Shown: positions 9,401 through 16,750, counted from the first letter of the stretch. The stretch: 19,194 bases of DNA from Candidatus Dadabacteria bacterium RIFCSPHIGHO2_12_FULL_53_21 (GCA_001775255.1 MFCJ01000002.1:1-19194), one strand, 5' to 3'. The notes: generated by a model not told the origin, from the sequence alone. Program-made: numbers and translations.

Positions 9401-11010
9401 TCGGCCTGGGCAGGGCGTACGGGGAGCTCGGCGAGTCCGCCGGGGGTGCGAATAACTTCAGAAAGGCGCTCAAAGCCTACGAGGACGCACTCGCCTACTA
9501 CACACGGGAAAATTTCCCCGTCGAGTTCGCCGAGGCCGAAAGCGGCGCCGCCTTCTCGTGGATGCGGCTCGCTGACCAAACTGGGGACATCAGGGGCTAC
9601 GAACGCGCGGCAGCTTCGTACAACGAGGCCCTCGGGGTCATGACAGGGGAGTCCGCCCCGATAGAGCGGGGAGGGATTAAGGAAAATCTCGGGAACATAT
9701 ACCGCACGCTCGCCCAGATGAAGGGGGACGCCGGGGAATACAGGAAGGCGCTCGCGGAATATAAGGAAGCGCTCGAAGCCTTCGGCCCGGGGGAGCACCT
9801 GACCGAGTACGGGAGGATTCAAAAAAATATCGGCTTCATATACGGCGTCCTCGCGGGGGTGGAGAACCGCTCGGAAGATTATATGCAGGCGCTCGACGCG
9901 TTAACGAAGGCGCTCACGGCTTACGGCCGGGATGACGCGCCAGCGGAATACGCGGAGATACATAAGTACATGGGCATCGCGTTCGGCAATATCGCGAGGA
10001 AGGAGGGGGTGCCGGATTATTACGGGAAGGCGATAGAAGCCTACGGGAAGGCCCTCGAGGTTATAGACTACGAGACATCCCCCAAGGATTACGGGCTCAT
10101 AAAGAGGAACACCGCTTCGGCCTATGAAAGCCTTTCCGGATTCTCCGACGCCCCGGAAGAAATGAAATCCGCGGCTCAGTCCTACGAAGAAGCGCTCGGA
10201 TACTATACGTCCGAGCGGATGCCCGCCGAATACGCGTCCATACTGAGCGGCCTCGGCACTCTATATCAGCGCCTCGCCGAGAAGGAGGACGCGGCCGTGA
10301 ACTGCGGGAAGGCGGTCAGATGCCACGAGCGACTGCTCAAGGTCTATAACTTAAAGGAATACCCGCTCGAATACGCCGCCACTCAGAACAACCTCGGGAT
10401 CATATACAGGACACTCGCCGAGCAGGAGGAGAAGGGTAAGAACTGCAAGAGGGCCGTGAACGCTTACAGGGAGTCGCTCAGGGTATATAACGAGAAGGAG
10501 CACCCGGTACAGTACGGCTCGACGAAGAACAACCTCGGCACGGCGTACATGACGCTCGCCGACGTCGAGGAGAAGGAAGCCAACTGCAGGATGGCGCGGG
10601 GCGCGTTCGAGAAGGCGCTCAAGGTGAGGACTATTCAGAACTATCCGATGCAGTTCGCGGCGACCCAGAACAACCTGGGAGTGGTCTACAGGATGCTTTC
10701 CGAGGCCGAGGACAGGGCGAAGAACTGCAAGAGGGCGATAAACGCCTACGAGACCGCTCTTATAATTTATACGATCGACAGGTTCCCGATACAGTACGCT
10801 ACGACGCAGAACAACATCGGAGGGGCGTACACCACGCTCGCCGAGGAGGAGGACAGGATCAAAAACTGCGATAAGGCGTCTGAGGCGTACCAGGAGGCCC
10901 TCAAGGTGTTTACGAAAAATTCCTACCCGGCCCAATACGAGATAGTGAAAGCCAACCTGGAGCTCCTCTGCGAATTCAGCGGGCAGAGGGCCTCGACGGC
11001 AGGCTCCTGA
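6448..11010 (+). CDS. Giant TPR-repeat protein with N-terminal Rossmann-like domain
   Basis: A 1520-residue protein with no signal peptide or membrane segment, so probably cytoplasmic. ATG 6448 has a GAGGA site 9 nt upstream. Residues about 25-115 look like a small alpha/beta Rossmann-type domain: a strand CVVLDGA, a helix, then VLGVLILDGLGPEELYELGY and a final strand KFILTF. This order resembles nucleoside-deoxyribosyltransferase/TIR-like sensor domains with a P-x3-YELG motif, but the identity is tentative. From about 335 to 1510 there are roughly 24 TPR-like units of 47-50 residues, with the theme AYxxALxxYTxxxxPxxYAxxxNNLGxxYxxLAE. A charged linker (about 885-945) interrupts them. C-terminal units are the most regular. 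The c-di-GMP-I riboswitch lies in its leader. It is probably a large interaction scaffold or sensor; the output is unknown. Confidence 0.9.
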   Translation: MSGVTVSGSGSVRISARLMSSDSELSCVVLDGAKGSGGIPREILEHLCDYLVRTGIRVDLLSDFTFLNGHYIERFEELAGECVLGVLILDGLGPEELYELGYLRGRGKFILTFGNNNTAAADGTASSRSGAAGEESRGFAAYPEKAQDHDDARSHCDKFISRHISDMTVAGPGEYAGAGERPETKILNDLSRALPGIIERYISDSLGGAGSGAEAESLRGMALRISGYFASRSGFGLSDLDELYEGLGSWESRTGLRTPSRVLRCLASLYAGLASSGDDEDAGRECGNKRVSIYEKILEREKPGLLACVTAKRLADLLVIRSFAEDGTEDIERASGLYKGILGFFTPDKYPRESAAVHNNLGAALSALCLMTGEPGYARQAVESLAESLSSEILKNSPSDRALSYNNLGSAYASLALHETPRENYLKAAESLGLALGFYKSCGLEGDMAETCGALGDVYARLAEDGGETPYYTQAIGSYEEALRIYTIDDFPGEYADIMKRLGDAHVSLAEMQGVPHDYEEALRAYGESLGVYTREGAAAESDALNVRIGRVYKALGDREAGSNNPDKAIEYYDEALLYYPEETARGEHAASGRKLGEAFERLYRESGDETHIRKAIAAYSEALYASGAAGDPGSRDIARALRALYTGLTDYLEGSGDNEGAAESCRGLLGLCDPLDYPAEYAEAQRRLGGLLAGMPDEYERALNAELAIDSYKEALGFYLEVSHPDVRKELRGLVGGLLMELGGYESGDLNKRIGLYQEALGYYSADLFPYEHALTNRGLGGVHSELSFAEEPHRNACKAVDFYNKALEYLSLPEHRREFASAQYDLGTLYARLYEISGDREFLGRSVCAFEKAVEGYTPEETPAEYGEAVRGLERVRGLISDMERAEALRDEARAGNEDRGEGDEKPKERPVLKLVMEGAYESAGEPASGPGDEPPAADEYEIITLASEVEFDNPEEAAEYFEESLKRISKEEFPAEYASLKLGLGRAYGELGESAGGANNFRKALKAYEDALAYYTRENFPVEFAEAESGAAFSWMRLADQTGDIRGYERAAASYNEALGVMTGESAPIERGGIKENLGNIYRTLAQMKGDAGEYRKALAEYKEALEAFGPGEHLTEYGRIQKNIGFIYGVLAGVENRSEDYMQALDALTKALTAYGRDDAPAEYAEIHKYMGIAFGNIARKEGVPDYYGKAIEAYGKALEVIDYETSPKDYGLIKRNTASAYESLSGFSDAPEEMKSAAQSYEEALGYYTSERMPAEYASILSGLGTLYQRLAEKEDAAVNCGKAVRCHERLLKVYNLKEYPLEYAATQNNLGIIYRTLAEQEEKGKNCKRAVNAYRESLRVYNEKEHPVQYGSTKNNLGTAYMTLADVEEKEANCRMARGAFEKALKVRTIQNYPMQFAATQNNLGVVYRMLSEAEDRAKNCKRAINAYETALIIYTIDRFPIQYATTQNNIGGAYTTLAEEEDRIKNCDKASEAYQEALKVFTKNSYPAQYEIVKANLELLCEFSGQRASTAGS

Positions 11011-11229
11011 CGCTCACACGCACAATGTGCGATTCTACGATTCTGCCGAAACTCATCTGCCTTTCCAGTATTTCATATGTCATCTGCACCCCGCCGCCCC
11101 GTTCGCCGGTGAGCATATGAAAACAAAACGGGAGAAATCTGTCTTTCGTCTTTCTCTCCCCGACATTACAGAATTTGCGGCGGGTGAGCACCCGCGGGCA
11201 TACGATCGATCCACACCGCTCAATCCAAC

Positions 11230-11263
11230 CCGTTCGCCCTGAGCCTGTCGAAGGGTCGAACGG
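11230..11263. repeat. REP-like palindrome with CCTGAGCCTGTCGAAGG core
   Basis: The core CCCTGAGCCTGTCGAAGGGT (11237-11256) belongs to a REP-like sequence common in many bacterial genomes. It is embedded in arms CCGTTCG (11230-11236) and CGAACGG (11257-11263) that extend the stem. A second copy of the core lies inverted at 12321-12340. Confidence 0.75.
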
Positions 11264-11315
11264 CGTATTTTTAGCAAATTATGTACAGTCTTTTCATAAT
11301 CCACACTACGTGTGT

Positions 11316-11347
11316 GATTTTTGCTTCTTTTCATCAAGGAAAAGAAG
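11316..11347. repeat. 32-bp repeat, exact inverted copy at 12161-12192
   Basis: The block beginning GATTTTTGCTTC and ending AAGGAAAAGAAG is identical over 32 bases to the reverse complement of 12161-12192. It contains the internal near-palindrome CTTCTTTTCATCAAGGAAAAG. CACACTACGTGTGTG (11302-11316), adjacent on the left, resembles CACACATTGTGTGTG at 12144-12158. Confidence 0.85.
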
Positions 11348-11519
11348 GATAAAAAAACAGCCTTTCACCTTATGAACAATAAATACTATTACGTTTATAT
11401 ACTGACCAATAGAGTCATCTGCACACCGGTGCATGTTAGTGCGCTCTTGCGATCCTTCCCTGTCTCCTGGACAACCGTTTTTTACTTTCCACGCGTGACT
11501 GCATATATTAATTAACATC

Positions 11520-12062
11520 TTGAGGACTTCTCTCTATATTCTGCTTTTTATGACCATGATTCTCGCCGGCGAAACGGCCTTCGCGGTGGGGAAGGAAACG
11601 CTCGTCGATATAACGGGAGTCGCCGTCGTGGTGGACGAGGCGTCGGCGTCGGCCAGGGAGGACGGGCTCAGTGAAGCCGGCATAAAGGCGCTCGTCGAGG
11701 ACAGGCTTGCGAGGTCGAACATCATGGTGCTCGAAGAGCGCGAGTGGTTCAGCGTATTCGGAGGCTCCTACATGCTCGTAAAGGTGATAGCGTCGAAGGC
11801 CGTGAGCGGCGACAGGTACGCGGTGTACATCGACATGGAGCTATATCAGACGGTCGTCCTGATGGGGAAAAGGCTCGGGCAGAATATCAACACGGCTGCG
11901 GCCACGTGGTCCATAGGGAAGCTCCTATCCTGCAGCTCCGCCGGGATAAAGGACTGCGTCCTGGGCACGGTCTCCGAGCTCACGGGACTCTTTATCAAGG
12001 ACTACGTAGAGGTAAACACGCTTAAGTGGAAGCAGGAGCAGGAGAGGCTCGAGAAGCAGTGA
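11520..12062 (+). CDS. Small exported protein of unknown function
   Basis: A 180-residue protein that I do not recognise. Starting at TTG 11520 gives a good signal peptide: Arg2, a hydrophobic core (LYILLFMTMILA) and a likely cut after TAFA near residue 22. The next in-frame ATG, at 11550, would leave too short a leader. The upstream frame is closed at 11496-11498 and no clear ribosome-binding site is visible, so the start is uncertain. The mature part is alpha/beta-like and includes EREWFSVFGGSYMLVKVIA; two cysteines occur at about 138 and 146. Repeat mosaics flank it on both sides in inverted orientation, leaving unclear how it is transcribed. Confidence 0.75.
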   Translation: MRTSLYILLFMTMILAGETAFAVGKETLVDITGVAVVVDEASASAREDGLSEAGIKALVEDRLARSNIMVLEEREWFSVFGGSYMLVKVIASKAVSGDRYAVYIDMELYQTVVLMGKRLGQNINTAAATWSIGKLLSCSSAGIKDCVLGTVSELTGLFIKDYVEVNTLKWKQEQERLEKQ

Positions 12063-12160
12063 GCACGCGGAAGATCGCCGCGGACAATCGAAACTTCTGC
12101 GGTTGCTGGATTGGGCGGAGGAGGTACGGAAGGATCATAGAAACACACATTGTGTGTGTT

Positions 12161-12192
12161 CTTCTTTTCCTTGATGAAAAGAAGCAAAAATC
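12161..12192. repeat. 32-bp repeat, inverted partner of 11316-11347
   Basis: Identical over 32 bases to the reverse complement of 11316-11347. It follows the palindromic CACACATTGTGTGTG (12144-12158) directly, whereas in the left copy the palindrome is on the other side of the shared order. Confidence 0.85.
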
Positions 12193-12224
12193 ATCCGACT
12201 ACATAATTTGCTAAAAATCTTGTA

Positions 12225-12276
12225 TTGAAGCTAAAATCTTTCAATTGGAAAGCTGAAAGATTTTTATACGCTTCAA
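12225..12276. terminator. Large hairpin, probable bidirectional terminator
   Basis: AAAATCTTTCA (12233-12243) pairs with TGAAAGATTTT (12254-12264) over 11 bp around a 10-nt loop. An outer stem TTGAAGC (12225-12231) pairs with GCTTCAA (12270-12276). T-rich and A-rich flanks would give a U-tract in either direction. Its position between convergent genes fits termination of both the small exported protein gene and hisS. Confidence 0.55.
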
Positions 12277-12316
12277 CACGCGATTTTCTTAACGCAAATT
12301 CTGTAATGTCGGAAAG

Positions 12317-12345
12317 AATCACCCTTCGACAGGCTCAGGGTGATT
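12317..12345. repeat. REP-like palindrome, inverted copy of 11230-11263
   Basis: The core 12321-12340 is the exact reverse complement of 11237-11256. The flanking arms are different here (AATCACCCT at 12317-12325, AGGGTGATT at 12337-12345) but still pair with each other. Confidence 0.75.
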
Positions 12346-12427
12346 GGGTTTAGCTACGATCGTTGGTTGAGCAGATGGAGATTCGGAAGGATCGTAAAAT
12401 CAAGCTAGCGTGCGTGTGGGCGCGGTG

Positions 12428-13687
12428 TCAATCGCTTTGAGATGCGAGCTCGAGGGCGCTTCCGAAATCCATCTCTTCCTCCGTGCTCGCCGACATATTT
12501 CTCACCTTGACCACGCCCCGGTTAAGCTCGTCTTCGCCGATAATGAACGTAAGCCCGGCCCCCGATTTGTCGGCGCGCTTGAGCTGGCTCTTGAGGCTCT
12601 TCTGCCCGTAATCGGTCTCGGTCGCGACTCCCCTGCCCCTGAGTTCCGAGGCGAGCTGAAACGCCTTCTTCCGAGCCTCTTCCCCCATGTGGGCTATGAA
12701 CACCCTTATTTCCCTGCCGAACCCCCCGGGGAAGGCCATCTGGTGGAGGAGTATGAGCCTCTCCATCCCCACCGCGAACCCGACCGCGGGCGTGCGGGGA
12801 CCTCCCAACTCCTCGACGAGCCCGTCGTAGCGGCCTCCCGCGGCCACGGCGTTCTGCGACCCCAATTCCTCCGTCGTTATCTCGAATACGGTCCTCGTGT
12901 AGTAGTCGAGCCCCCTCACTATCCCGGGGTTGATGACGTAGGGGACGCCGACCGAGTCGAGGTTCTCCCTTACCTCGGCCAGGTGCCGGCTGCAGTCCCC
13001 GCAGAGATTGTCTATCATCCTGGGGGCCCGCGCTGCTATCTCCCTGCATCCCTTTACCTTGCAGTCGAGTATCCGGAGCGGGTTCGTCCCGAGCCTCCTC
13101 CGGCAGTCCTCGCACAGGCGCTCCTTTTCAGGGGTGAAGAAGGCGATGAGCATTTCCTTGTACCGGGGCCGGCAGTTGTCGTCTCCGAGGGAAGAGAGCT
13201 CGAGCTTCAAGTATTTCGTTATCCCTATACCTTCCAGGAGCTTCCAGACCATGGCAATGAGCTCGGCGTCGGAAGGGGGCTCCTCCGGCCCCAGGAGCTC
13301 GGCCCCTATCTGGTAAAACCCCCTGAAGCGGCCTTTCTGGGGCCTTTCGTGCCTGAACATCATGCCCGTGTAGTAGAGCTTCGTGACGGGGGACCTGGCC
13401 CACATCGAGTTCTCGATGTATGCCCTGACCACGCCGGCCGTGCCTTCGGGGCGGAGCGTGAGCGACGAGCCGTCCCTGTCCTGGAACGTGTACATCTCCT
13501 TCTCGACTATGTCGGTCGTCGTGCCGAGGCTCCGGGCGAATATCTCGGTGAATTCGAGGACCGGCATCCTCAGCTCGGAAAATCCGTGGAGCTCGAAGAC
13601 GGACTTCGCCTCCTCCTCTATATGGTGCCACCTCTTGATTTCTTCGGGCAGGACGTCGTGGAACCCCCTTATCGATCTCGTTTCCAT
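12428..13687 (-). CDS. hisS: Histidine--tRNA ligase
   Basis: A 419-residue class II aminoacyl-tRNA synthetase that charges tRNA-His with histidine in the cytoplasm. The frame extends 31 codons further upstream, but ATG at 13687 is chosen because GGGAG lies 4 nt before it and METRSIRGFHDVLP is the usual HisRS beginning. Motif 2 is at about 104-130 with FRHERPQKGR at 111-120. The histidine-binding RGLDYYTRTVFE is at 258-269. Motif 3 (VGFAVGMERL) is at about 302-311. The C-terminal anticodon-binding domain ends near residue 400 with GVVKVRNM. The Cys-x2-Cys pairs at 192/195 and 229/232, with 209 and 214 between them, are an insertion seen in many bacterial HisRS. The length is normal and the gene intact. 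Confidence 0.97.
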   Translation of the reverse strand: METRSIRGFHDVLPEEIKRWHHIEEEAKSVFELHGFSELRMPVLEFTEIFARSLGTTTDIVEKEMYTFQDRDGSSLTLRPEGTAGVVRAYIENSMWARSPVTKLYYTGMMFRHERPQKGRFRGFYQIGAELLGPEEPPSDAELIAMVWKLLEGIGITKYLKLELSSLGDDNCRPRYKEMLIAFFTPEKERLCEDCRRRLGTNPLRILDCKVKGCREIAARAPRMIDNLCGDCSRHLAEVRENLDSVGVPYVINPGIVRGLDYYTRTVFEITTEELGSQNAVAAGGRYDGLVEELGGPRTPAVGFAVGMERLILLHQMAFPGGFGREIRVFIAHMGEEARKKAFQLASELRGRGVATETDYGQKSLKSQLKRADKSGAGLTFIIGEDELNRGVVKVRNMSASTEEEMDFGSALELASQSD

Positions 13688-13769
13688 TGCGCTCCCTTTT
13701 GATTGACTGTATATTCCCCGCGTCGTCCGGGACTTTAGGCTAAGCACGGCCCCCGTCAGCCGCGGGTTT

Positions 13770-13798
13770 ATTATATCCAACGCCCGGGGCTATTTCTA
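13770..13798 (-). promoter_or_regulatory. Candidate hisS promoter
   Basis: On the minus strand, TAGAAA (13798-13793) and a perfect TATAAT (13775-13770) are 17 nt apart, about 83 nt upstream of the hisS ATG. No T-box-like leader was seen. Confidence 0.5.
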
Positions 13799-13833
13799 AT
13801 GAGCCCGTGAAACCGGGGAAGCGGCCTGCCGGA

Positions 13834-13863
13834 TTCGTCAACGCGCAAATATCACCATATAAT
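13834..13863 (+). promoter_or_regulatory. Candidate promoter for the glycosyltransferase gene
   Basis: A perfect TATAAT at 13858-13863 lies 38 nt before the start codon. The -35 region (TTCGTC at 13834-13839) is weak. Confidence 0.4.
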
Positions 13864-13900
13864 AATGGCTGAAGCCGACTGACACGATGCCGGGTCTATA

Positions 13901-15043
13901 ATGCGGAACGGAACCCCCGAGAAAGTATTCTACATAGGAAGCCCCGAGATCTTCTCGAAGGGTGCGAGCGCCATACACATAATGAAGATGTGCCAGGCTA
14001 TAGCGAGGCTCGGCATAACGACAAGCCTCCTGATCCCTACTTACCGTACGCCCGGGGATATGTTCCAGTACTACGGCGTGGAATCTAATTTCAGGATCGT
14101 CTCGTTCCCTTACTTCGGCAACACGTCCGTGAGGAACATAATGCACGGCGTCCGCGCCTCTGTCTACGCGGGGAAACGCAGGAAGGAGTTCGACCTGGCC
14201 GTCACGAGGAACATCGTGTTCGCCTCGATCGCGACTAACATACTCGGCGTGCCGACTGTCTATGACGCGCACCATCCCCTGGTTACGGGCGCGCGCCTGC
14301 TCTTCAACTCTTTCAAGCGCTCGAAGCGGCTCGTCCGGTTCTCGACCAACTCGCGCGGGCTGGGCGAGATATACCTCCGCGAAGGCCTCCCCCCTGAAAA
14401 GCTCGTCGTCGCCCACAACGGGGTGGACCTCCATGGATACAGGTCGCTCCCCGACAAAGCCCGGGCCCGGGCCGACCTCGGCCTGCCTCCGGATAAGAAG
14501 ATAGTCTGCTACTCGGGCAACATATACGAGGGCAGGGGGATAGAGCACCTGATAGATATCGCCCCCGGCATGACCGGCGTGCTCTTCCTCATAGTGGGCG
14601 GTCTGGAGAGCGACGTCCAGCGCTGCCGCAGTCTCGCCCGTGAAAAGAGAACGGAGAACATCAGGTTCACGAGCTACGTCCACCACAATACCGTCCCCCT
14701 CTATCTCGCGGCCTCGGACGTCCTCGTCATGCCCTATACGTCGCGCATGACGATAAGGGGCGGCACCCTGGCCCGCGACTTCACCTCCCCGATAAAGCTC
14801 TTCGAGTACATGGCGTCCGGGCGTCCTATTGTAGCTACATCCATCCCGTCCGTCTCGGAGATACTCGAGGACGGTGTGAACGCGCTCCTCGTCCCCCCCG
14901 ACAGCCCTGAGGCGCTCTCGGCCGGCATAAGAAGGGCGCTCGATGACCCCGCGCTCGCTAAGGCCGTCTCCGAGAGGGCCGCTTCCGACGTCAGGGGCTA
15001 TACGTGGGAGGCGAGGGCGAAAAAATTACTCGGAATAGATTAG
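13901..15043 (+). CDS. Glycosyltransferase family 4 protein
   Basis: A 380-residue GT-B enzyme of the GT4 type, which transfers a sugar from a nucleotide-sugar donor. The N-terminal Rossmann half begins KVFYIGSPEIFSKGASAIHI. The linker carries VVAHNGVDL (about 168-176), the usual entry to the C-terminal half. YSGNIYEGRGIEHL (about 204-217) and SPIKLFEYMASGRPIVATS (about 297-315) are donor-site segments, with the Glu of LFEY in the position that contacts the donor sugar. No signal or membrane segment is seen, so it acts at the inner face of the membrane. There is no clear Shine-Dalgarno site, but no other start fits. The following gene, 95 nt downstream, encodes an outer-membrane protein, suggesting envelope polysaccharide synthesis; substrate unknown. 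Confidence 0.92.
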   Translation: MRNGTPEKVFYIGSPEIFSKGASAIHIMKMCQAIARLGITTSLLIPTYRTPGDMFQYYGVESNFRIVSFPYFGNTSVRNIMHGVRASVYAGKRRKEFDLAVTRNIVFASIATNILGVPTVYDAHHPLVTGARLLFNSFKRSKRLVRFSTNSRGLGEIYLREGLPPEKLVVAHNGVDLHGYRSLPDKARARADLGLPPDKKIVCYSGNIYEGRGIEHLIDIAPGMTGVLFLIVGGLESDVQRCRSLAREKRTENIRFTSYVHHNTVPLYLAASDVLVMPYTSRMTIRGGTLARDFTSPIKLFEYMASGRPIVATSIPSVSEILEDGVNALLVPPDSPEALSAGIRRALDDPALAKAVSERAASDVRGYTWEARAKKLLGID

Positions 15044-15138
15044 CTATTCAGGTTGTATAATTTTTAGGGTATTTTATCACTTCGATTTTAATCGATTCTC
15101 ATCAGGATTGATTCTGGCAGCGTGACAAGGGAGAGAGC

Positions 15139-16650
15139 GTGAGGGTGATGCACAGGTATCTCTTTATATTTTTGTCTCTGATCGTCGCAGCCCAGGCGTC
15201 GGCCCGGGAGGACGTCCGGGTAAACGAGATGTTCGATTACGCATTCTCCGAGAACGCGGCCACGGGGGAGAAGCAGGAGGACGGGAAGGACGGGGAATTC
15301 GTCACGGGCGAGGAGGGCGAGGAGCGCCTGGGCGTGAAAGCCTTCCTCCGCGACTCCGCCATAATGTACTCGGGCCTCTGGGCGTCCAGGTTCTTCTACG
15401 TAAGGAACAAGAACAGCAGGATATTCGATACGTCGTTATCCAAATGGTGGGACAACATAACAACCGCGCCCGTGTGGGACGACGGCGACTCGTTCTTTAC
15501 CAATTGGGTCACGCACCCCACAATAGGCGCTGTGGAGTATCTGTTTTACAGGGCCATGGGGCACGGCTACCTCGTGTCGGCCCTGGGCGTAGTGCTGCAG
15601 AGCACGCTGTTCGAGTACACCGTTGAGGGCATGGTCGAGGTCCCCTCGCTCGTCGACCTGGTATCGACGCCGCTCGTCGGCGTGCCGATGGGGTTCGCGC
15701 TCGAGAAATCCTCCGACTGGCTCGTCTCCACCGATTTCGTTCCGGCGAAGATACTAGGCCACATGCTGAACCCGATGAGGAACTTCATCTACGAGAGGCA
15801 GGTCGGAATATATAACCCGTTCTCGAAGACGTTCTTTTCCGTGACCGGGCCGATAGTGTTCACGCCTAACAAGGACATTGCGATAGACCTCGCGTACCCG
15901 TTCTTCATCGAGCAGCCGCTGCCGATGGGCAGGTTCCGGGCGGACCTGGAGATCCTGAACCTGAAAAAGGACAAGGGCGGGCAGTTCGTATTCTATTCGC
16001 TCCGGGCGGACGTGCCTTCGAAGAACGGGCTCTGGGGCATTTACGTGAGGTTATCGCAGTCGGGAGTGAACGGGGTCGTGATCAACGGCGAGGACGTGAG
16101 GGACGGGTTCGAGTTCGCGAACGTGTTGGCGGGCGGCAAGTTCCTTCTCTACAAGACGCACAATTCGGCAATCTCGGGCGGGGTCGAGCTGATACTTCCG
16201 ACCTCCTACAAGGACAACATAGACAGGCTCTCGACCGTCACGTTATTCAGAAGGAACTTCCCTATAAATTTACAGAAGGCCTGGACCGTGACCCCCTACG
16301 TTACAGCCGCCGCGTGGCACGGCATATTCAACGTGCAGGCGATGGTGTCGGCCGACACGGTGCTCAACGCAAGCGAGCTCGAAGGAAACGGGGCAGAGTT
16401 CAGGGTAAATTACGGGGCCTCGGCCGGGGCGAATTTCCCGGTGATCGCGTCCCCCGTGCTCTACGCGGAGTTTAACGCCTATACGTGCCTCACGGCGGAT
16501 ACGTTCGAGAAGAACGATATGTTCGTCACGTCGGGAATAAGGTTCGGGAGGAAATTCAGCCCGGGCTTCGCCGTCCAGTTCCCCGTCGCCGGCGTCGACG
16601 GGGACATCGACAGGTACAGCTACATGTTCGACTTCCAGATAAGGTTCTGA
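15139..16650 (+). CDS. DUF3943 outer-membrane protein
   Basis: A 503-residue exported protein. The GTG at 15139 is preferred over ATG 15148 because GGGAG lies 5-6 nt upstream and it gives a clean signal peptide cut after AQASA at residue 22. Residues about 115-205 match the DUF3943 pattern: FTNWVTHPTIGAVEYLFYRA, a following FEYTVEG, then PSLVDLVSTPLVGVPMG. The C-terminal half consists of alternating aromatic/hydrophobic strands and ends in Phe (MFDFQIRF), the usual signature of outer-membrane beta barrels. The role is unknown; the domain is found in Gram-negative envelope proteins. It follows the GT4 gene by 95 nt, where a TATAAT (15056-15061) without a clear -35 could give separate transcription. 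Confidence 0.88.
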   Translation: MRVMHRYLFIFLSLIVAAQASAREDVRVNEMFDYAFSENAATGEKQEDGKDGEFVTGEEGEERLGVKAFLRDSAIMYSGLWASRFFYVRNKNSRIFDTSLSKWWDNITTAPVWDDGDSFFTNWVTHPTIGAVEYLFYRAMGHGYLVSALGVVLQSTLFEYTVEGMVEVPSLVDLVSTPLVGVPMGFALEKSSDWLVSTDFVPAKILGHMLNPMRNFIYERQVGIYNPFSKTFFSVTGPIVFTPNKDIAIDLAYPFFIEQPLPMGRFRADLEILNLKKDKGGQFVFYSLRADVPSKNGLWGIYVRLSQSGVNGVVINGEDVRDGFEFANVLAGGKFLLYKTHNSAISGGVELILPTSYKDNIDRLSTVTLFRRNFPINLQKAWTVTPYVTAAAWHGIFNVQAMVSADTVLNASELEGNGAEFRVNYGASAGANFPVIASPVLYAEFNAYTCLTADTFEKNDMFVTSGIRFGRKFSPGFAVQFPVAGVDGDIDRYSYMFDFQIRF

Positions 16651-16695
16651 TTTTTCCCTCTTGCGAGTTTATTACCCTGTCATTTTCTTTAAATT

Positions 16696-16718
16696 CCCTC
16701 TCCCTTGAGGGGAGAGGG
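16696..16718. repeat. REP-like palindrome 1
   Basis: CCCTCTCCC (16696-16704) and GGGAGAGGG (16710-16718) form a perfect 9-bp stem with a 5-nt loop, followed by GGTGAGGGTG. This type of sequence is dispersed in many bacterial genomes. It may also act as a terminator for the DUF3943 gene. Confidence 0.7.
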
Positions 16719-16750
16719 GCAGGGTGAGGGTGTACCTCAAGATTCCTGTC

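Larger units (their letters stand above)
11011..11519. other. 509-bp intergenic repeat mosaic (left copy)
   Basis: No convincing gene. It contains short blocks that recur in inverted orientation at 12140-12418: 11015-11060, 11161-11179, 11237-11256, 11267-11285 and 11316-11347. Short frames here are translations of the repeats. CGCAC-AAT-GTGCG (11019-11031) is a small hairpin just after the TPR stop, without a T-run. Confidence 0.7.
12063..12427. other. 365-bp intergenic repeat mosaic (right copy)
   Basis: This convergent spacer between the small exported protein and hisS holds no convincing gene. Its blocks at 12161-12192, 12200-12218, 12293-12311, 12321-12340 and 12371-12417 match the left mosaic in inverted orientation. 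A large AT-rich hairpin sits at 12225-12276. Confidence 0.7.

Noticed and set aside
8962..9822. 286-codon minus-strand frame inside the TPR gene
   Set aside because: Antisense shadow of a repeat-rich coding frame, with no start context and no recognisable domain.
11306..11518. Short frames in both strands of the repeat mosaics (also 12002-12214)
   Set aside because: Their peptides (e.g. LLFIKEKK) are translations of the dispersed repeats and appear in both mosaics.
11011..12427. CRISPR array
   Set aside because: Repeated blocks are few, differ in length, are inverted and shuffled, and have no regular spacers.
12410..13702. 430-codon plus-strand frame opposite hisS
   Set aside because: It lies entirely antisense to a clear histidyl-tRNA synthetase; its composition (Pro/Glu/Arg/His-rich) is that of a shadow of GC-rich codons.
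13838..14686. 282-codon minus-strand frame opposite the glycosyltransferase
   Set aside because: Antisense to a clear GT4 enzyme; no motif and an unusual composition.
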